The position numbers and the translations under genes are program-made. Shown piece after piece: positions 23,437 through 34,013 of a stretch of 64,000 bases of DNA (its first letter is position 1; the number at the start of each line of letters is the position of its first letter). The notes under the pieces are model-generated. The model had not been told where the DNA came from and did not search any database. It worked only from the letters and a program-made list of their open reading frames with translations. The stretch spans positions 207,474-271,473 of the forward strand of contig DASVCS010000135.1 of assembly GCA_036381495.1 (NCBI GenBank), in the 5' to 3' direction. Origin of the DNA: DASVCS01 sp036381495. Its GTDB lineage: Bacteria; Gemmatimonadota; Gemmatimonadetes; Longimicrobiales; RSA9.

Positions 23437-23509
23437 CGGGACGGCGCAGCCGCGGCGCCGCGTCGGGGGTGGCGCCGGGGGCGGGGAAGGGGTTAGCTTT
23501 GAGGCCATT

Positions 23510-24166
23510 ATGGAGATCGTTCTCATCTTGCCGGTCCTGGTATTCTCGATCGTCGTTCACGAGTACGCCCACGGCTGGGCCGCGCTCCGACAGGGCGACC
23601 CGACGGCACAGATGCTGGGTCGGCTGACGCTGCACCCGGTGCCGCACATCGATCCGGTCGGGAGCATCCTGGTTCCGTTGCTGCTGTGGTTGGCGCCGGG
23701 CGGTCTCCTGTTCGGCTGGGCGAAGCCCGTGCCGGTGAATCCCCGCAACTTCCGGAATTATCGGCGCGGCGACATCATCGTCTCGCTGGCGGGCGTCACG
23801 GCCAATTTCCTGCTCGCGGTGGCGTTCACGGTCGCCGCGGTGCTGCTGGTGTACCTGGGCCGGTTGGTTCCGCAGCTGGGCGCGATCGTGACGGCGCTGC
23901 TCGACATGGCGCGGATCGGGGTGTGGATCAACCTGATTCTGGTCTTCTTCAATCTGATCCCGATTCCGCCGCTGGACGGGTCGCACGTGCTCTATCACCT
24001 TCTGCCGGCGCGGATCGGCGCGCGCTACCGGGAGTTCGGCCGGTACGGCGTCCTGATCCTGCTGGTCGTGATGCTGCCCTTCGGGCGGCCATTGCTCCAG
24101 CTCGTGCTCTGGCCGGTGTTCGCGCTGAACGCGCTGTCGGAGACGTTCATCCGTCTGGTGACGTGA
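23510..24166 (+). CDS. M50-family (site-2 protease-like) membrane metalloprotease
   Basis: 218 aa, five to six helices. HExxH zinc motif in 'VFSIVVHEYAHGWAALRQG' (about residues 17-21) and the distal 'NLIPIPPLDGSHVL' with the third zinc ligand Asp. This is the short YwhC/Rv1322-like M50B branch, lacking a PDZ domain. GAGG lies 7 bases upstream of the ATG. Its stop overlaps the scpA ATG by one base (TGATG), a widely conserved neighbourhood: M50 - scpA - scpB - rluB. Confidence 0.92.
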   Translation: MEIVLILPVLVFSIVVHEYAHGWAALRQGDPTAQMLGRLTLHPVPHIDPVGSILVPLLLWLAPGGLLFGWAKPVPVNPRNFRNYRRGDIIVSLAGVTANFLLAVAFTVAAVLLVYLGRLVPQLGAIVTALLDMARIGVWINLILVFFNLIPIPPLDGSHVLYHLLPARIGARYREFGRYGVLILLVVMLPFGRPLLQLVLWPVFALNALSETFIRLVT

Positions 24167-24936
24167 TGGAGGCGAGCGTCGCGGCAGGCGAGGACGCCTT
24201 CATTGTCGAGCTGGACCGGTTCCACGGTCCACTCGATCTGCTTCTGCACCTCATCCGGGAGCAGGACATCGACATCTTCGACATCCCGATCGCGCGGATC
24301 ACGGAGCAGTTCCTCCGCGCGATCGAGGGTGTCGAGCGACTCGGCCTGGATCGGGCGGGCGACTTCCTCGAGATGGCCGCCATGCTGATCCGCATCAAGG
24401 TCCGGATGTTGCTCCCCCGCCGCGGCGATGAGGAGGAAGAGGCGGAGGATCCACGCGCGGAGCTGGTGCGTCGCCTCCTCGAGTACGAACACTTCCGCGA
24501 GATCGCGCAGCATCTCGAAGCCGCGGAGCGGGACCGGCTCCGGCACGCCGGGCGCGGGTACGTGCCGCCGCGGCCGGAGCCGGCGGCCGCCGATGCCGAG
24601 CTCGAGCTGGTCTGGGAGGACGTCTGGGCGGCGGTGCTGGCCTTCGCCGAGCGCACGCGTCCGCCGGCGGAGCACCGGGTCACGCCGCGCCTCGTTCCGA
24701 TCGAGGAGAAGATCGCGCTGATCCTCGACACGCTCGCGCAGTTCGCCCGGATCGAGTTGCACCGCCTGGTGGCGCCCTACGGCGACCGTCTGCACACGGT
24801 CGTCACGCTGATGGCGAGCCTCGAGCTGGCCCGACGGCGCGCGCTGGCGATCCGCCAGAGCGAGCCGTTCGCCGCCGTCTGGCTGTACCGCAGGAATGGA
24901 ATCGCGGCGAATGCAGAAGGCGACGCAGATCGTTGA
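24166..24936 (+). CDS. scpA: segregation and condensation protein A
   Basis: 256 aa kleisin subunit of the SMC-ScpAB condensin. N-terminal 'FIVELDRFHGPLDLLLHLIREQDIDIFDIPIARITEQFL' is the ScpA signature, then 'DFLEMAAMLIRIKVRMLLPRR', an acidic linker, and the C-terminal winged helix that binds the SMC head. Start at ATG 24166, overlapping the protease stop by one base. The 3' end overlaps the start of scpB by about 40 bases. Confidence 0.94.
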   Translation: MEASVAAGEDAFIVELDRFHGPLDLLLHLIREQDIDIFDIPIARITEQFLRAIEGVERLGLDRAGDFLEMAAMLIRIKVRMLLPRRGDEEEEAEDPRAELVRRLLEYEHFREIAQHLEAAERDRLRHAGRGYVPPRPEPAAADAELELVWEDVWAAVLAFAERTRPPAEHRVTPRLVPIEEKIALILDTLAQFARIELHRLVAPYGDRLHTVVTLMASLELARRRALAIRQSEPFAAVWLYRRNGIAANAEGDADR

Positions 24937-25591
24937 GGCGCTGCTCTTCGCCAGTGATGCGCCGCTGACGGCGGCGGATCTGGCGCGGGCGGATGCTTCC
25001 CTGGATGAGGACGTGGTGGAGGCCGCCGTGCGCGCGCTGCGCATCGAATACGAGCGGACGGGGCGCGCGTTCGATGTCTACGAGCTGGCCGGCGGTTACC
25101 AGATCCTGACGCGCCCGGAGTTCGAGCCGTATCTCGAGCGCTTCGCCACCGTGCCGCGGCCCGCGCGACTGTCGGCCGCCGCGCTCGAGGTACTGGCGAT
25201 CATCGCCTACCGCCAGCCGATCGGGCGCGCCGAGATCGAGGAGATCCGCGGCGTGGGTTCGGCCGGCGTGCTCCGGACGTTGCAGGATCGCGCACTGATC
25301 GATGCGGTCGGCCGCGCCGAGGCGCTCGGGCGGCCACTGCTGTACGGGACGACGGACCGGTTCCTCGAGCACTTCGGGTTCCGCTCGCTCGAGGACCTGC
25401 CGCGACCCGAGAATCTGCCGGTCGTGCTGCGTGAGCCCGCGGCGCCGGAAGTGGACGCGGCTCCTCCCGAGGCGGACGCCGCGCCCGATGCGGGCGCCGC
25501 CCCTGCCGCCGATGCCGCGGCCGATGCGGCCGGCCCGTCGGAGGCGGACGCCGTGCCGGCCGATGCATCCGGGGCGCCGCCGGCGTCCTGA
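24896..25591 (+). CDS. scpB: segregation and condensation protein B
   Basis: 231 aa. Two winged helices: 'QIVEALLFASDAPLTAADLARA' and 'LSAAALEVLAIIAYRQPIGRAEIEEIRGVGSAGVLRTLQDRALI', the strongest ScpB motif. The last 60 residues are an Ala/Asp/Pro repeat-like tail not usual in the family. Start could be ATG 24896 or 24911 (MQKATQ); both lie inside the end of scpA. Partner of ScpA in chromosome condensation. Confidence 0.93.
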   Translation: MESRRMQKATQIVEALLFASDAPLTAADLARADASLDEDVVEAAVRALRIEYERTGRAFDVYELAGGYQILTRPEFEPYLERFATVPRPARLSAAALEVLAIIAYRQPIGRAEIEEIRGVGSAGVLRTLQDRALIDAVGRAEALGRPLLYGTTDRFLEHFGFRSLEDLPRPENLPVVLREPAAPEVDAAPPEADAAPDAGAAPAADAAADAAGPSEADAVPADASGAPPAS

Positions 25592-25632
25592 CCGCGGCGC
25601 AGTGCGCGGCGGTGGGAACGCGGACTTCCGGC

Positions 25633-26364
25633 ATGAGCGAGATGCGTCTCCAGAAGTTCCTTTCCCGGGCCGGCGTCGCGTCGCGTCGGGCGGCGGAGGC
25701 GATCATCCGCGAGGGACGCGTGCGGGTCAACGGCCGGGTGGTCACGGAGCTCGGCGCGAAGGTGGACCCCGATGCCGATGCGGTCGAGGTCGACGGCCGG
25801 CGCGTCCGGACGGCGCCGCCGTTGTGGGTGGCACTGAACAAGCCACCGGGTTACGTGAGCACGCGGCGCGATCCGCAGCGGCGGCCGACGGTGTACGACC
25901 TGGTGCCGGCGGACTTCTCGTCGCTCTTCCACGTCGGCCGGCTGGACGCGGAGAGCGAGGGGTTGATGCTGCTGACGAACCAGGGCGACATTGCGCACCG
26001 GCTGCTCCATCCCCGTTACGGGGTCGACCGCGTGTACACGGTCGAGACGGCCGGCGATGTCGATGATGCAGCGCTACGCCGGCTGCGCGAGGGCGTCCGG
26101 CTCGAGGATGGCCCGGCCCGCGTGGCCGCGGTCGAGCGCCGCGGCTCACCGGCGCCGGGGCGCAGCCGCCTGCGCGTGACCATGCGCGAGGGGCGCAAAC
26201 GCGAGGTGCGGCGCCTCTTCGACGCGATCGGGCACCCGGTCGAGCGATTGGTCCGCATCCGCTACGGGCCGATCCGGCTCGGGCGCCTCGCGTCCGGTGC
26301 TTGGCGGCGGCTCTCGGAACGCGAGGTCGCCGCCCTCGAAGCCACCGCCCGCGGCGAGCGCTAG
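25633..26364 (+). CDS. rluB: rRNA pseudouridine synthase (RluB/RsuA family)
   Basis: 243 aa. S4 RNA-binding domain at the N-terminus ('MRLQKFLSRAGVASRRAAEAIIREGRVRVNG'), then the RsuA/RluB/E/F catalytic domain: 'ALNKPPGYVSTRRDP', the catalytic-Asp loop 'HVGRLDAESEGLMLLTN' and 'MREGRKREVRRLFDAIGHPV'. Gene position after scpAB supports RluB (23S U2605) but the exact target is inferred. ATG 25633 or 25642 are both reasonable starts. Confidence 0.9.
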   Translation: MSEMRLQKFLSRAGVASRRAAEAIIREGRVRVNGRVVTELGAKVDPDADAVEVDGRRVRTAPPLWVALNKPPGYVSTRRDPQRRPTVYDLVPADFSSLFHVGRLDAESEGLMLLTNQGDIAHRLLHPRYGVDRVYTVETAGDVDDAALRRLREGVRLEDGPARVAAVERRGSPAPGRSRLRVTMREGRKREVRRLFDAIGHPVERLVRIRYGPIRLGRLASGAWRRLSEREVAALEATARGER

Positions 26365-26445
26365 CGCGGCGGGCCACAACAAACGAACGACACCCGGCAT
26401 CGCCGCCCGGGCGGCCGAGCGCGGGTCGGGAGGGGAGATCCGACG

Positions 26446-28107
26446 ATGGAGATCCGAGGTCGAACGGTACTGATCCTGGGCGGTTCGGGCCTGGTCGGGC
26501 TCGCCGTCGCACGCCGGCTTCTCGGCCATGAGCCGCGCGCGATCGTGGTTTGCGCGCTCCGCCGCGCCGAGGCGGAGGAGGCCGTTGCCGAACTGGCTCC
26601 CGAGGCCGCGCGCAGCAACCGGACCGAACTCATCCCGGAATGGGGCGACATCTTCCTCCCCGAGTCGCTCAAGGACCGGCCGCGCGCCGAGGTGCTCGCC
26701 GATGCGGCCGCCCGCTCCCTGATCCTGGACGACCTCTACGGCGAGCCCGGCGGCGACGCCGTCGAACGCTCGGCCTTCGGCGCGCTCCTGCTTCGTCACC
26801 GGCCCGAGATCATCGTGGACTGCATCAACACCGCGACGGTCTTCGCGTATCAGAACGTCTTCGACGGCGCGGCGAAGCTCCGGGCAGCCGCGGCGGAGGG
26901 CGCTGCCGATGCGGCGGCCGTCGAGCGCCACCTCACCACGCTGTATCTGCCGCAGCTCATCCGCCACGTCCAGACGGCGCTCGAGGGGATGAAGCGCGTG
27001 GGGACGTCGATCTACGTGAAGATCGGCACCGCGGGGACGGGCGGGATGGGGCTGAACATCCCGTTCACGCATTCGGAGGAGCGGCCGAGCCGCATGCTCC
27101 TGGCGAAGTCCGGCGTGGCCGGCGCCCACACGCTCCTCCTCTACCTGATGGCGCGGACGGCCGGCGCGCCGGCGGTCAAGGAGATCAAGCCGACGGCGGC
27201 GATCTCGTGGAAGCGGATCGGCTACGGCGAGATCCGGCGGGGCGGGCGCCCGATCGAGCGGTTCGACGCGGTGCGACCCGTGGCGCTGGATGAGGCGTTC
27301 GGCCCGGGTGCGGCGGACGCGTTCGCGCCGGCCGGCGGCAACCTCGAGGGGGCGTATCTGGATGCCGGCGAGAACGGACTCTTCAGTCTCTCGGAGTTCG
27401 AGACGCTGACGGCGCTCGGTCTGATGGAGTTCATCACGCCGGAGGAGATCGCGCAGAACGTCGAGCGCGAGATCCGGGGCTACCCGACGGGCCGCGACGT
27501 GGTGGCCGCGTTGGATTCCGCGACGTCGGGGCCGACGTACCGCGCCGGCGTGCTGCGCGAAGTCGCGATCGAGCAGATGGAGGAGATCGAACGCCGCCGC
27601 GGCTTCTCGGCCGTCGCGTACGAGATGCTCGGGCCGCCGCGCCTCTCGAAGCTGCTCTTCGAGGGCGCGATCCTTGCCCGGTTGTTCCCCGACCTCGCCA
27701 CGGCGGCCGGCCTCGATGCCGACCAGACCGCGCGGGCCGCCGAGGCGTTGTTGCGCGAGGACACCGAGTTGCGCGTTCGGATGCTTTCGATCGGGTTGCC
27801 GATCCTGCTCTCCGACGGCGAACGGCTGTTGCGCGGTGCCTCGGTCCGCGTGGCGCCCGACGCCGGCCAGCGGCCGGGGGATCCGCGGCTGGTCGACAAC
27901 GGCTGGGTCGATCTCCGCCCCGAGAACTGGCGGCGGTGGCAGGAACGCCTCGCGGCGATGGCGCGGGAGGTCGAGGCCGGCCCCGGGCCGGAGCACGGAT
28001 CGAGGGCCGACACGGAGCCGGAGACACGGCGGACGCGGATCCGGCCCGGCCGCCTGGCCGCCTGGGTCTTCCGCTACGAGGACGGCGGCGAACGCATCAA
28101 GCGGTGA
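26446..28107 (+). CDS. large Rossmann-fold protein, function unknown
   Basis: 553 aa. A glycine-rich dinucleotide site opens the protein ('TVLILGGSGLVGLAVARRLLGHEP'), followed by NADP-enzyme-like segments ('IIVDCINTATVFAYQNVFDGA', 'YVKIGTAGTGGMGLNIPFTHSEE', 'SGVAGAHTLLLYLMARTAG'), but the length and C-terminal half do not match standard epimerases or short-chain dehydrogenases that I can name. Ribosome site GGGAGG about 11 bases before ATG. It stands between rluB and the moxR operon. No membrane segment or signal peptide. Confidence 0.7.
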   Translation: MEIRGRTVLILGGSGLVGLAVARRLLGHEPRAIVVCALRRAEAEEAVAELAPEAARSNRTELIPEWGDIFLPESLKDRPRAEVLADAAARSLILDDLYGEPGGDAVERSAFGALLLRHRPEIIVDCINTATVFAYQNVFDGAAKLRAAAAEGAADAAAVERHLTTLYLPQLIRHVQTALEGMKRVGTSIYVKIGTAGTGGMGLNIPFTHSEERPSRMLLAKSGVAGAHTLLLYLMARTAGAPAVKEIKPTAAISWKRIGYGEIRRGGRPIERFDAVRPVALDEAFGPGAADAFAPAGGNLEGAYLDAGENGLFSLSEFETLTALGLMEFITPEEIAQNVEREIRGYPTGRDVVAALDSATSGPTYRAGVLREVAIEQMEEIERRRGFSAVAYEMLGPPRLSKLLFEGAILARLFPDLATAAGLDADQTARAAEALLREDTELRVRMLSIGLPILLSDGERLLRGASVRVAPDAGQRPGDPRLVDNGWVDLRPENWRRWQERLAAMAREVEAGPGPEHGSRADTEPETRRTRIRPGRLAAWVFRYEDGGERIKR

Positions 28108-28202
28108 GCGGCGGCGACCCGCGTTCCGGCGCGGATCCTCCCGCTCCCGTGCGGCGTACCACAGCGTCGGACGCGACGACGGTAACCACGGAGGAGAGCG
28201 GC

Positions 28203-29185
<983 letters not shown>

Positions 29186-29186
<1 letters not shown>

Positions 29187-30262
29187 TGCCGTTCCGCCTT
29201 CGTTCCCGGCCCCGGCGCGGCGCGGCTCAGGACCGCGCGCCGGCCGCTCGGACGGGCGGGCGCGCCGCGGAGCCGCCGGCGGGTCGCGATCGCGTCCGCC
29301 CGGCGGAACCCACCCCTCGGACCGGCACCGGCGGGGTGCCGCGTGAGATCCTGCGTCAGGTCAAGCTCATCGAGCTGCGTACCCGCGGGTGGGTCGAGTC
29401 GCTCTTCGGCGGCGAGTACCAGTCCGTTTTCCGCGGTCAGGGGATGGAGTTCGCCGAGGTCCGCGAGTACCAGCCGGGCGACGACGTGCGCAACATCGAC
29501 TGGAACGTGACGGCCCGCATGGGCGAGCCGTACGTGAAGAAGCACATCGAGGAGCGCGAGCTGACCGTCCTGCTCGCCGTGGACCTCTCCGGCTCGGAGC
29601 AGTTCGGCACGCGCGGTCGCATGAAGGCCGAGCTGGCCGCCGAGGTCGCCGCGGTGCTGGCGCTCTCGGCGGTCCGGAACAACGACCGGGTGGGACTCCT
29701 CATCTTCACGGACCGGGTCGAGCACTTCGTCCCGCCGAAGAAGGGGCGCCGCCACGTGCTGCGGCTGATCCGCGATGTGCTGGCGTTCCGGCCGACCGGC
29801 GCCGGCACCGACCTGGCCGGCGCGCTCGAGTACGCCGGTCGCGTCCTGCCGCACAAGGCCGTGCTCTTCCTGTTGAGCGACTTCCTGCTCCCCCCCGGCG
29901 ACGTGGTGATGACGGATGGCGCGCGCGCCCCCGGCGCGCCGGGGTTCGAGCGCACGCTGCGACTCGTCGCCGGGCGCCACGACGTGGTGGCCGTCACGAT
30001 CACGGACGCGGCGGAGGAAGCGCTGCCGAACCTCGGCCTGCTCGCCCTGATCGATCCGGAGACGGGCGAGGAACTGGCCATCGACACGGGGCGGCGCGAT
30101 CTGCGCGTCCGCTACAGCGACGAGCTCGCGGCGCGCCGCGACGCGCTGCGCCGGCTCTTCCGGCGGCTGGGCGTCGACGAGATCGCGGTACGCACGGATG
30201 TCTCGTACATCAACCCTCTGCTCGGCTTCTTCCGCCGACGGACGCGCCAGCTCAGACGATGA
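29186..30262 (+). CDS. DUF58 / vWA-like protein of the MoxR-Bat locus
   Basis: 358 aa. A Pro/Arg-rich N-terminal tail of about 50 residues precedes the DUF58 core: 'GMEFAEVREYQPGDDVRNIDWNVTARMGEPYVK' followed by a vWA fold with an intact MIDAS (DLSGS in 'LLAVDLSGSEQFGTRGR'). The usual partner of MoxR. Starts at ATG 29186 inside the moxR stop and overlaps the next gene by 4 bases (ATGA). Confidence 0.92.
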
Positions 30263-31224
30263 CGCGGTGGGCTCCTCCTCTGGTGGTCGCGGCGCTGGCG
30301 CTCACGAGTCCGGTGCCGGTTCGCGCCCAGCAGGTGGCCGCCGCGCTCTCGGCCGACACGGTCCTGGTCGGCGACGTCTTCCGTGCCGCCATCCGCGTCG
30401 AGCTGCCTCCCGGGTTCCGCGCCGTGTTCCCCGATTCCATCGAGGTCACCGGCGATGTCGAGAACGCCGGCCGGCGCATCGACACCGCCGAGGAACTGCC
30501 GGACGGCGGTCGCCGCGTCACCGCCGTCTACCCGCTGAGCGCCTGGCGGCCGGGGCCGTTCGAGCTGCCCGCCGTCCCGGTGCGCATCGAGGGACCGGAC
30601 GGCGCGGATGTCCGCCGCGTCGAGTTCCGCGAGTTGATCGTGCGTTCCGTGCTCCCCTCCGACACCGCCGGCGTCGCGCCGCGGCCGCCGAAGGACGTGC
30701 TCGGCGGGACGCGCGTGCTCTGGCCGTTCCTTCTCGCGCTCCTCGCCGCCGGCGTGGCCGGCGCGGGATTGGTCCACGTCTACCGGCGCCGGCGGCCGGC
30801 ACCCGTGCCGGCCGAGGCGGAACTCGCACCGCGCGAGCGAGCGCTCGCCGCGCTCGACCACGCGCGCACGCTCGGGCTGGTCGAGGCCGGCGAGTTCAAG
30901 ACCTTCTACTCGCTGGTCACGGCCGCCGTCCGGAGCTACGTCGAGGCGCTCGACCCCGCGTGGGGCGCGGATCTGACCAGCACCGAGCTGTTGGACCGGA
31001 CGCGCGAGCGGATGGGCGATGCGCACCGTGGCGAGCTGGCGAGTCTGCTCGAGCGCGCGGACCTGGTCAAGTTCGCCCGGCGCCGCCCGTCCGCCGCGGA
31101 AGCGGTTGCCGTCTGGCAGGCGGCGCGCGGGTGGGTCATGGCGTTCGACCTCCCGCCCACCCCCGACGAGCAGGCCGCCGCCGAGGATGCGGCGGAACCC
31201 GAGCCGCGCGAGGAGGTCGCGTGA
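30259..31224 (+). CDS. BatD-like small membrane protein of the Bat operon
   Basis: 321 aa. Signal peptide (residues 1-24, ending PVRAQQ), an Ig/BatD-like beta domain ('GDVFRAAIRVELPPGFRAVFP', 'YPLSAWRPGPFELPAVPVRIEG'), one membrane helix (about 150-170), then a cytoplasmic helical region ('GEFKTFYSLVTAAVRSYVE') typical of DUF4381-like proteins in this position. Topology: large periplasmic domain, short cytosolic tail. Overlaps the DUF58 gene by 4 bases. Confidence 0.8.
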   Translation: MTRWAPPLVVAALALTSPVPVRAQQVAAALSADTVLVGDVFRAAIRVELPPGFRAVFPDSIEVTGDVENAGRRIDTAEELPDGGRRVTAVYPLSAWRPGPFELPAVPVRIEGPDGADVRRVEFRELIVRSVLPSDTAGVAPRPPKDVLGGTRVLWPFLLALLAAGVAGAGLVHVYRRRRPAPVPAEAELAPRERALAALDHARTLGLVEAGEFKTFYSLVTAAVRSYVEALDPAWGADLTSTELLDRTRERMGDAHRGELASLLERADLVKFARRRPSAAEAVAVWQAARGWVMAFDLPPTPDEQAAAEDAAEPEPREEVA

Positions 31225-31246
31225 AGGCCGAGCGGAGGCGGCGCCC

Positions 31247-32236
31247 GTGAGCATCGGTTTCGCGAACCCGTGGGCGTTGCTGCTCCTGCCGCTCCTCCCG
31301 GCGTACGTCCTCTACGCGCGCCGCTGGCGGCGTGAGCGGATCGCGTTCTCGCGCGCCGGCGCGCTCGCGCGCCTCGCCGCCGGCCGGACCGCGTGGATCG
31401 GACGGCTGCCGGGCTGGCTGCGTGGCAGCGCCGTCGTCGTGCTGATCATCGCGCTTGCCGCGCCCCGGACGGGCGTCTCGAGCGTCGATGTCGAGACCGA
31501 GGGGATCGCGATCATGCTCGTCCTCGACATCTCGAGTTCGATGCTCGCCGAGGACTTCCACCCGGACAACCGTCTCACGGTCGCGAAGGAGAAGGTCGCG
31601 GACTTCGTGCGCGGCCGACGCTACGACAGGATCGGCCTCGTCGCGTTCGCGGGCGAGGCGCTCACGCAGGTGCCGATCACCATCGACTACCCCATCCTCT
31701 ACCGCGCACTTGAACAGGTCGACGTCGGCGCGCTCGAAGATGGCACGGCGATCGGGACTGCCATCGCGACGGCGGCCAACCGCCTCCGCCGCGTTCCCGG
31801 TGAGTCCCGCGTCATGATCCTCATGACGGATGGCGAGAACAACCGGGGCGAGATCGATCCCATCACGGCGGCGAAGGCCGCCGCGGCGTTCGATGTGAAG
31901 ATCTACACGATCGGCGTGGGGAGCGAAGGCGTGGCACCGATGCCGGTCGCGCGCGGACTGCTCGGCGGCTACCAGTACGCGAACCTCCCCGTCCACATCG
32001 ACGAGGATCTGCTGCGCGAAGTCGCCGACCTCACCGGCGGCCGATACTTCCGCGCAACCAACGAAGCGGCGCTGGACAGCATCTATCATCAGATAGACGA
32101 TCTCGAGAAGACCGCCGTCCAGGTGACACGGTACGTGGACTACACGCCGCGCTACATGCCCTTCATCCTGCTCGGCGCCGCGCTCCTCGCCGCGGAATGG
32201 CTGCTCCGCGCGAGCCGCTGGGGGAGGGTGCCGTGA
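31247..32236 (+). CDS. batA: BatA, vWA-domain membrane protein
   Basis: 329 aa. N-terminal membrane anchor 'FANPWALLLLPLLPAYVLY', second helix about residue 65, then a periplasmic vWA domain with MIDAS 'LVLDISSSMLAEDFHPDNRL' and 'VMILMTDGENNRGEIDPITAAKAA', and a C-terminal helix. GTG start at 31247 after GGAGG. Overlaps batB by 4 bases. Bat proteins are tied to oxygen/oxidative-stress tolerance; the exact activity is not known. Confidence 0.9.
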   Translation: MSIGFANPWALLLLPLLPAYVLYARRWRRERIAFSRAGALARLAAGRTAWIGRLPGWLRGSAVVVLIIALAAPRTGVSSVDVETEGIAIMLVLDISSSMLAEDFHPDNRLTVAKEKVADFVRGRRYDRIGLVAFAGEALTQVPITIDYPILYRALEQVDVGALEDGTAIGTAIATAANRLRRVPGESRVMILMTDGENNRGEIDPITAAKAAAAFDVKIYTIGVGSEGVAPMPVARGLLGGYQYANLPVHIDEDLLREVADLTGGRYFRATNEAALDSIYHQIDDLEKTAVQVTRYVDYTPRYMPFILLGAALLAAEWLLRASRWGRVP

Positions 32237-33300
32237 GCTTCGCGCGGCCCGACCTGCTCTGGCTCGCGCTCGCGCTCCCGGCCGTCGTGGCGGCCGGCGT
32301 CTACGGCTACGTCCGGCGCCGCCGGCGCGTGGCGCGGCTGCTCGGCGAGGCGCACCTCGTCCGGCGCCTCGGCGCGGGCGATCTGGCGCGCTTCCCCACG
32401 CACCGGCTGGTTCTCGTCGCGCTGGCCGCGCTCTCGCTCGGCATCGCCGCCGCCGGGCCGCAGTGGGGATTCCGCACCGTCGAGACGCGGACGCGCTCGA
32501 GGGACCTCGTGCTCGCCCTCGATGTCTCGAAATCGATGCTCGCCGAGGATGTCACGCCCGACCGACTCGAACGCGAGCGGCTCTTCGCCCGGCGGTTGTT
32601 CCGCGAACTCGGCGGCGACCGCATCGGCCTGGTCGCCTTCGCCGGCCGCGCGTACGTGCTCTCGCCGTTGACCGTGGACCACGGCGCGTTGCAACTTTAC
32701 CTGGACGCGCTCGACCCGGAAATCGTCAGTCAGGGCGGCTCATCGCTCGCCGCGGCGTTGTCCCAGGCCACGGACCTGGTGCGCGGTGAGCCCGAGGCGC
32801 CCCGCACCGACCGGGCGATCATCCTCGTCACGGACGGGGAGGCGCTCGAAGATGAGGGCGCCGTGATCGAGGCGGCGCAGCGCGCCGCGGCTGCGGGGGT
32901 GGTCGTCCACACCGTCGGCATCGGGACGGCCGAAGGCGCGCCCGTCCCCGAGACCGACCCCGTGACCCAGCGCATCCAGGGGTACAAGCGTGACCCCACG
33001 ACCGGCGAAATCGTAGTCTCGCGGCGCAACGACGCGCTGCTCGCGCGCGTCGCGAGGGAGACGGGCGGGCGCTACATCCGCCTGGACCGGGCCGGCGCGA
33101 CCGATGCGTTGGTTGCGGCCCTCTCCGGGATGGATCGAACCGAGGCGACGGGCGGCCGGCGCGTCGAGCCGCGCGAGCGGTTCGCCTGGTTCGTCGCCGC
33201 GGCGCTCGCGCTCCTCGCCCTCGACGCAGTGCTCGAACGCAGGCACGGCGCGGCGCGCCGGGAGCACCGCGCCGCGGCCGCGGAACTACAGGAGGCCTGA
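32233..33300 (+). CDS. batB: BatB, vWA-domain membrane protein
   Basis: 355 aa paralogue of BatA: same anchor pattern ('FARPDLLWLALALPAVVA'), vWA with MIDAS 'LALDVSKSMLAEDVTPDRLERERLF', 'VGLVAFAGRAYVLSPLTVDHGAL', and a C-terminal helix followed by an Ala/Arg tail. GTG at 32233 overlaps batA by 4 bases, with GGGGAGGG upstream. Confidence 0.9.
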   Translation: MSFARPDLLWLALALPAVVAAGVYGYVRRRRRVARLLGEAHLVRRLGAGDLARFPTHRLVLVALAALSLGIAAAGPQWGFRTVETRTRSRDLVLALDVSKSMLAEDVTPDRLERERLFARRLFRELGGDRIGLVAFAGRAYVLSPLTVDHGALQLYLDALDPEIVSQGGSSLAAALSQATDLVRGEPEAPRTDRAIILVTDGEALEDEGAVIEAAQRAAAAGVVVHTVGIGTAEGAPVPETDPVTQRIQGYKRDPTTGEIVVSRRNDALLARVARETGGRYIRLDRAGATDALVAALSGMDRTEATGGRRVEPRERFAWFVAAALALLALDAVLERRHGAARREHRAAAAELQEA

Positions 33301-33302
33301 GC

Positions 33303-34013
33303 ATGCGCAGATCCTGGGTCCTGATCGCGATCGCCGCCTTCGTGGCGTTCGGCATCGGCGATCTCGAGCGCGGCAACCGGGCGTACCGGGAAGGTCGCTA
33401 CGCCGAGGCGGTCGAGGCGTACCGCGCGGCGCTGAGCGACGGCGAGAGCTCTCCGGAGCTGCACTACAATCTGGGGACCGCGTTGCTGCGATTGGGTCGG
33501 TACGCAGAGGCCGAGAAGCACCTGCGCGAGGCGCTCGCCTCCGTCGAGCCCGACACCCGGGAACGAACCCATTACAACCTCGGCAGCCGCTTCCTCGGCG
33601 AGGCGCGGGCCGCCGCGGATCCGCGCGCCCGCGCACAACTGCTCGACGCCGCAATCGAGGCCTACCGCCGCGCATTGCGCGTCGCGCCCGCTGATATGGA
33701 TGCCAAGTGGAACTACGAGCTCGCGTTGCGCGAGAAGCAGAACACGCCCTCGCCGCAGCAGGGCGGCTCCGGCGATCCTCGTGGCGCGCCGCAGAACCGG
33801 CAGGGCCCGCCGTCCGGCGGAGCAAACGCGCCGCCACGCACCGGCGGCGCGTCCGGCGATGAGCAGGCCCAGCGCGACCCGCGCGGCGCGGGCACACTGA
33901 GCCGTGAACAGGCGGCGCGCATCCTGAGCGCGGTCGAACAGGACGAGCGCGAGCTCTATCGCGAGAAGCTGCGCAAGGGGCGGCGCGACACGCCGGTCGC
34001 CCGGGATTGGTGA
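33303..34013 (+). CDS. batC: BatC-like TPR protein
   Basis: 236 aa. A short N-terminal membrane anchor (residues 5-17), then three or more TPR units ('GNRAYREGRYAEAVEAYRAALSDGE', 'HYNLGTALLRLGRYAEAEKHLREALA') and a disordered Pro/Gly/Gln-rich C-terminus ending 'KGRRDTPVARDW'. AGGAGG at good spacing. Lies 2 bases after batB; its stop overlaps the next ATG by one base. Confidence 0.87.
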   Translation: MRRSWVLIAIAAFVAFGIGDLERGNRAYREGRYAEAVEAYRAALSDGESSPELHYNLGTALLRLGRYAEAEKHLREALASVEPDTRERTHYNLGSRFLGEARAAADPRARAQLLDAAIEAYRRALRVAPADMDAKWNYELALREKQNTPSPQQGGSGDPRGAPQNRQGPPSGGANAPPRTGGASGDEQAQRDPRGAGTLSREQAARILSAVEQDERELYREKLRKGRRDTPVARDW

